64,000 nt of DNA from assembly GCA_017591395.1 (NCBI GenBank), contig WEDG01001316.1, positions 1 to 64,000 on the forward strand. Direction: 5' to 3'. Positions within the stretch are counted from its first letter, which is position 1. Every line of letters begins with the position of its first letter. A program made the translations under genes and the position numbers. Source of the stretch: Schistocephalus solidus. Its lineage: Eukaryota; Platyhelminthes; Cestoda; Diphyllobothriidea; Diphyllobothriidae. This document shows, in pieces, positions 58,989-64,000 of the stretch. The notes beneath the pieces were generated by a model. That model made no database searches. It worked only from the letters and a program-made list of their open reading frames with translations, and had not been told where the DNA came from.

Positions 58989-59939
58989 TTACCACAGTTT
59001 GTCGTGGAGGCGCATGTGTCCTAATAGGCCGATGCGGTGTGTAAATGTGCGGGAGCAGTGAGGGAAGTGGAGGCGGGCGCGGCGACTGTATGTCGGAGCC
59101 CCAGGCACTGGTTCTTCAGCCTCCGTGCGATGGATTAGCAGGTGACCGACCAGGCCGATGCGAGAGTTGAAGTTGCGGGCGCATTGTGGGCAGGAGAAAT
59201 CGGTAGAGGCTGGGGGGATGTCTTTCATGGTTGTGGGTGTGGCAGTGGCGGTAAGAATGGCTGGAGCGGAGGGTGTACATGATGTATCGGTGTTATCGGC
59301 ATTGTTGTGAATTCTGCTGTCATGGATGCGCATGTGACCGAATAGGGCCATGCGATGAGTGAATGCGCGAGGACAGTGAGGATAGTGGAGTCGGCGACCT
59401 CTGCTGTTCGTTGCTGCTCCAGGCACTGGTTCACCAGTCTCTGTACGATGGATTCACAACTAACCGACAAGGCCTATGCGTGAGATGAATGTTTGGTCGC
59501 ATTGAAGACAGTTTAGGAGAGAGTCCCCATCGCTGATGGTGGTGGTGGTAGTGAAGGCGGTGGTGGTTGTGGTGGTGGGGGTAACAGGCGATGAGTAGAG
59601 GGATGTGGTCTCTATGACGGTGGGAGTAATGAAATTGATTCCAGGAGTGAGGGTGGGGGAGTCTGAAGGAGGGTTGGCTGAATTTGACGTAGAAATTGGA
59701 ATTTTCGGATTGTTGGTGCATTGCGTCCAAAGATGTCCAACCAGGCCGATTCTCGCGCGGATGATGCGTTGACAGCGCGGGCATGTTGGCAGGGCCTGTG
59801 CATCGACGATGTTGGTCCGGGGTGCTGGTAACTTTCGTGCCACTCTTTTGGCCTTGACGGTGGCGATCCGTTTGGCCTTATAGATTGCTGGCCCAGTCTT
59901 CATGGATCTTCTCCATGCCGGTCTATCCTGAGCGAGGTC
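58989..59939 (-). pseudogene. C2H2 zinc-finger tail of the LINE polyprotein
   Basis: Five modules in the same frame as the RT: 'CPRCQRIIRARIGLVGHLWT' (then Q-C, so CCHC), 'CLQCDQTFISRIGLVG' broken by a stop, 'YPHCPRAFTHRMALFGHMRI', 'CPQCARNFNSRIGLVGHLLI' and 'FPHCSRTFTHRIGLLGHMRL'. In modules 3 and 5 the first cysteine is Tyr or Phe, so they cannot bind zinc as written. Thr/Pro/Ser-rich linkers and 'RTE.GEPVPGA' spacers separate them. A DNA- or RNA-binding role, perhaps targeting, is inferred. The frame ends at 58989 with 'HDKLW'. Confidence 0.85.
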
Positions 59940-59978
59940 CTACCAGGTCGCCGGGTTGATTTGCAGTTGCTTCAGCTA

Positions 59979-62066
59979 TTTCTTCAAAGTGTCCTTGTAG
60001 CGTCGTTTTTGACCTCCCTGTCGGCGAGAACCCATAGCGACATCTCCGTAGAAAAGTCGCTTGGGTAGTCGCTCGTCATCCATTCTTACCAGGTAGCCGC
60101 TCCATCGCAGTTGCACTTGCCTCAGCATGGCGTGGATGCTGAGGATTCCAGTCCGCTCCAGGACCTCCGTGTCCGGGATCCTGTCTTGCCATCTCAGCTT
60201 CAGTATTCTGCGGAGGCAGCTGAAATGAAAGTGATTTAGCTTACTGGCTTGGTTCGAGTAGACGGTCCAGGTTTCGGCTCCGTAAAAAATTGTCGGCAAG
60301 ACGACGGCCTTGTACATCTTCAGTTTGGTGTTCAGGTAAATACCATGGCGATTCCACATGGAGGCCTGCAGCCGGCCGAAGGCCTGACTAGCTTTGGAGA
60401 TCCGTTAGGCAACCTCGTCATCGATGCTCGTGTTGCGTAACAGCGTGCGTTCCTAGATAAACGAAGGTTTCCCCGTTTTGATTTGAGCACCGTTGATATT
60501 GATTCGAGGATCATTGTATTCCGCGCTGGGTGGCGGCTGGTGCATGAAAACCGTTTTCGCTGTACTGATTGTTAATAAAAAATCGGTGCAGCCTGCCGCG
60601 AAGAGGTCCATACTCCTTTGCATGTCCTCCTCCGTCACGGTGTTAAGGGCGCAGTCGTCCGCGAAGAGCAAGTCATGGACTGTAGCCTTAAACACGCGCG
60701 TTGAAGCCTGCATACGCCGACTGTTGAGAAGGTGCCCGTCAGTTCTGTAGGCGATGCGGATACCAGGCTGCTCATCACGGTAGGCGTCCATCAGCATAGC
60801 CGAGAACATGAGACTGAACAGCGTGGGAGCCAATACGCAGCCCTGCTTCACTCTGTTGGTCACTGCGAATGCTCCGGATACCGTCGCGTTGTCAGTGACG
60901 CACGCCATCATCCCGTCATGAAGCTGACGCACCATGTGCGTGAACCGCTCAGGACAACCAAATATCTGCATGACTTTCCACAGTCCGTCGCGATTCACCA
61001 TGTCAAATTCTTTCGTTAGATCCACGAAGATAGTGTATAGGTGAGTTCGCATCTCCTGGCACTTCTCTTGTAGCTGGCGGGTGGTAAAGATCATATCGGT
61101 TGTTCCGCGGTGTCGGCAGAAGCCACATTGGCTTTCCGGGAGCAGGCCCTGCTCTAGGTGACCGTTCAGACGATTGAGAAGGATACGGGCGAAGATCGTT
61201 CCAGCGATGTTGAGCAACGAGATGCCTCTGTGATTATCACAGAGTTGCCGGTTCTTCTTCCGTTTGTAGAGATGGACGGTGGTCGCGTCTTTGAAATCCT
61301 AAGGAACTTGTCCTTGGCACCACATCTCCTGGAAGAGTGTTGTGAGTTCTGCCATCAGCCGGGGCCCACCGTGCTTGTAGACTTCCGGTGGGATTGCGTC
61401 GGATCCCGGTGCTTCACCGCTGGAAGTCTGGTGCACGGCCTGGATGGTTTCTGGTAGGGAAGGCGGCAGATCCAGGTCATTGTTTGTGTCCACTTGAGGG
61501 AGCCGGTCAATGGCAGCATCGGAGATGGCTGGTGAGCAATTAAAGACACTTCTGAAATGCTCGGCCCAGCGCTTCATAATTTGCGATTTCTCTGTCAGCA
61601 GTGTTGTGCCGTCAGAGCTGAGCAGTGGTGCGGTCCCCTTGAAACACGGGTCGTAGATGGCCTTGATGGCTTTGAAGAAGTTTTTCATTTAATTGCGGTT
61701 CGCATACCCCTGGATTTCCTCAGCCTTTCGGATCATCCAGGCACCCTGCATCTCCCGCAGCCGTTGCTGTACAAGGCGCCGGCATCTGAAGAAGGCTGCT
61801 TTGGTGACGCCAGTTCGAAGGTCCATGTAGGCTTTGTGTAGTTCATTCTTCTCCGCGAGTAAGTTGCTGATGTCGGAGTCCTTGTCGTTAAACCAGTCCT
61901 GGTGTTGACGGCGTGCGCGTCCAAGGACTTCGAGGGCGGTGGACTGGATGACATTTCGCAGTAGACAGCATCGTGTCTCCACGGTAGCATTATCAGCTGG
62001 AGCATGCAGGTCCTCCAGTTTCTCGGTTATTTGGTTGCTGAAATCAAAAAAGTGAGCAGACAAATT
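59979..62066 (-). pseudogene. Reverse transcriptase of the zinc-finger LINE
   Basis: Linker 'KNFFKAIKAIYDPCFKG', then 'APGSDAIPPEVYKHGG' (block 1), 'LLNRLNGHLEQGLLPESQCG' (block 2), 'TIFVDLTKEFDMVNRDGLW' (block A), 'NRVKQGCVLAPTLFSLMFSA' (block B), 'DLLFADDCALN' with the FADD catalytic box at 60654-60665, and '[14 protein letters not shown]' and '[20 protein letters not shown]' in the thumb. Catalytic residues are intact. Stops lie at 61689, 61299, 60453 and 60405. At about 60450 two nearby indels cancel out: 'ETFVYLGT' appears only in the neighbouring frame. Confidence 0.88.
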
Positions 62067-62921
62067 TTATAAAATAGTATTTAACTTACCTGGCGGCCTC
62101 TTACCTTGGGGCCTTCGTCGGGGTTTCAGTCGGAGCCTCATCTGGGAGATGACGAGGTGGTGATCTGTCCAACCATCTGCATCGCGGATCGCCTTGGTTA
62201 CCAGCACGTCCTGTTGATCTCGCCTCCGTACGAGAACATAGTCCAGCAGATGCCAGCGCCGCGACCGAGGGTGCATCCACGTGGCCTTCTCCCGCGTCGG
62301 AAGGTGGAAGAAGGTGTTGGTCAGCAGGACACGGTGTTCCGCACACGTGCACAGAAGAAGAAGAAGGCCGTTATCGTTACAGCTACCGAGACCGTGGGAA
62401 CCCAGCACTCCCGGCCAGGCAGCATGGTCCGCCCCGACGCGGGCGTTGATGTCACCAAGGACAATTAACTTGTCCACCTTCGACACAGTCGCCAGCAGGG
62501 CGTTCAGGTCCTCGTAGAATTTGTTCTTCGCCTTATCAGAGCTCGTCATTGGGGGAGCGTAGGCGCTGATGATAGTGGCGAACTGGTCTCACCGAAGAGG
62601 CAGGCGGAGGCTCATCAGATAATCATTGAAACCCTGCGGCAGACAGGGCAGACGTCCCACGATGTCGTTCCGGATGGCAAAGGCAACACCAGCGTCGCGT
62701 CGCTCTGCCTTTGGCCGGCCGCTCCAGAAGAAGGTGTAGCCAGCAAATACCTCCTCCAGTTGACCCTGCTCAAAGAATCGGGTCGCGCTGAGAGCAGCAA
62801 TGTCCATCTTGTAGCGCGCCAGTTCCCGAGCGACTATCGCCATCCTCCGTTCCGGCCGGTTGCTTATAGGATTGTCTAAAAGGGAACGAACATTCCAGGC
62901 TGCTAATGTGAGTGGACTCAC
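62067..62921 (-). pseudogene. Endonuclease domain of the zinc-finger LINE
   Basis: 'LAAWNVRSLLDNP' opens the domain, then 'DIAALSATRF', 'WSGRPKAERRDAGVAFAI', '[12 protein letters not shown]', '[13 protein letters not shown]' and '[12 protein letters not shown]'. These are the ordered motifs of the EEP/apurinic endonuclease. Two features argue against activity: the metal-binding glutamate of the S-E-T-R box is alanine (GCG), and there are stops at 62589 and 62067. GD-N and DHH are retained. The enzyme nicks target DNA for target-primed reverse transcription. Confidence 0.85.
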
Positions 62922-63430
62922 CGAGCAGCCTGGAGGGTATGGCGAGGGGGATTATGACGGGGGCATTGTTGTTTGTTTGAGTTTTAAGACCGCGTATTTT
63001 GCGATCTGCGAACCTCGGCCGGCTGCAGAAGACGTGATACCCAGCATTTGTTTAGGGCACCTTTTCTAGCCCCTTTCTCCGCGAGGAGGCAAGCAGTGCT
63101 GTCCCTAAATAGGGCTGCTCGGACATCACAGACGGCTGCCGAACTCCACTCTGTGTCATGGTTTTGTTTTAGAGGGAGACCGACCCGAGTTATCTTGGGC
63201 CACCTACGTGGTTGCTGTCGCCCCCACCGTAGGACTTTTTGAGAGGGAGAGGTGGGAAGTTCGGGAGTCAGACATACCGGGTGTGGAGGCACACACAACA
63301 CCGGAGACCCTCACGTGGTTTAGCCCGCCGGTCGTGACGGTTGCCCGGGGTGTGGCCACTGGGAAGAACCCAATTTCGAGGAGCCACAGGTGAGAGTTGG
63401 GTACCAGTTAGAGGCGGCCACAGGAGCATT
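62922..63430 (-). repeat. 5' region of the zinc-finger LINE
   Basis: GC-richer sequence than its right-hand neighbour, with 'gtgtggccactgggaagaac' and 'ggcggccacaggagcattca'. No ORF1 is recognisable, in line with the single-ORF layout of RTE-type elements. The outer boundary, near 63430-63500, is judged only from the change in composition. Confidence 0.45.
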
Positions 63431-63499
63431 CACCACCTGTACGAGACAAATGGAGTGACCAAATGCTATCTGTGTGGTGCTACCCCTAACTAGTATCCC

Positions 63500-64000
63500 T
63501 ACACCCCACCTTTATCTAATTACATTCTGATAACATGAACAGCTAAGTTTTTCCTTACCTAAAAGTCATAAAATTTCAACGCTAAAATAAACAAACAGGA
63601 GAGTATGTTCGCTGCCATAGCCACTAAAGCGAGATAATTAATGTGATAATTTTAGTTTTCTGTAGGAGTAATGGTAGCTTTTATAAATACTGTGGCTGAC
63701 ATTGCAAGTTAGCCTACATTTAACCGGCATAGTAGTTACAGATACTGCTTAATTAGACAATAATGTGCCGCTGGCTTCTGACCTGAGAACTTCTGGTGCG
63801 TGTAGATGATATTCATTATCATAATGTCAACGGCCGACCTGTGACTCCCCTAATTATTAAACAACATGGAACCAGCTCTTTTTAGTGAATTCGTTTTATA
63901 ACTTAAGTAACATTTTTTTCGTGAATGTGAGCCTGCTGATGAGAAGACTGTAAATATCTTCATCGCATTTATTCTCCTTATTAGCGACTCAGAACGGGCT
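63500..64000. other. No gene recognised
   Basis: AT-rich sequence to the right edge of the window without coding, RNA or repeat signatures. Confidence 0.35.

Larger units (their letters stand above)
58125..63430 (-). mobile_element. RTE-like LINE with C-terminal zinc fingers, near full length
   Basis: On the minus strand the order is 5' region (about 63430-62922), endonuclease, reverse transcriptase, zinc-finger region, 3' region (58988-58125). From the ATG at 62921 to the final stop at 58989 everything lies in a single frame of 1311 codons, interrupted by ten stops (low ends at 62589, 62067, 61689, 61299, 60453, 60405, 59976, 59940, 59460, 59454) with no net frameshift. That indicates one long ORF in the active ancestor and a fairly recent loss. 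RT motifs place it near RTE-type LINEs; a phylogeny would be needed. The 3' region is the repeat found at six other places in this window. Confidence 0.85.

Noticed and set aside
1..64000. CRISPR array, operon or prokaryotic genes
   Set aside because: There is no regular short-spaced repeat and no ribosome-binding-site-led gene set; spliced genes and LINEs show a eukaryotic genome.

Overview
The window is eukaryotic and reads like the genome of a flatworm, most likely a diphyllobothriidean tapeworm (Schistocephalus / Spirometra / Dibothriocephalus type). The grounds are one spliced housekeeping gene with 33-40 bp introns at its 5' end and much longer ones downstream, as described for flatworm genes; a repeat landscape of LINEs, Penelope-like elements (PLEs), a Ty3/Gypsy remnant and tRNA-headed SINE-like repeats; and a LINE whose reading frame ends in C2H2 zinc fingers of a kind I associate with that order. 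The assignment rests on recognition, not on a search.

Layout. 1-7.4 kb is a nest of CR1/Jockey-like LINEs: a 4.76-kb plus-strand copy (about 1724-6487) sits inside an older minus-strand copy of the same family, whose halves lie at 6890-6488 and 1723-265. 8.58-20.28 kb holds the one gene I can name, a complete 13-exon orthologue of SDA1/SDAD1 (60S ribosome biogenesis), 787 codons plus stop, with repeats in its larger introns. 20-47 kb is mostly old repeat debris: a SINE fold-back hairpin, seven copies of a GC-rich LINE 3'-end repeat across the whole window, two PLE fragments with GIY-YIG endonuclease remnants, a Gypsy gag-protease remnant and microsatellites. 48.9-55.7 kb on the minus strand carries a set of phase-compatible exons of a coiled-coil protein that I do not recognise. 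58.1-63.4 kb is a near full-length minus-strand LINE (endonuclease, reverse transcriptase, then five zinc-finger modules) in one 1311-codon frame broken only by stops.

Most interesting signals. (1) A hammerhead-ribozyme-like sequence at 28352-28408, about 350 bp after a PLE GIY-YIG frame, with a 5-bp helix I plus internal loop, a 6-bp helix II and a nearly absent helix III, as in the small hammerheads known from PLEs. (2) A separate three-copy family (15.1, 30.9 and 56.7 kb) that keeps the 3' half of a hammerhead core. (3) tRNA-headed SINE-like repeats with a degenerate hammerhead-like core downstream of the B box. (4) The zinc-finger-tailed LINE, linked through its 3' region to repeats scattered over the window. 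No prokaryotic, plasmid or CRISPR features are seen.
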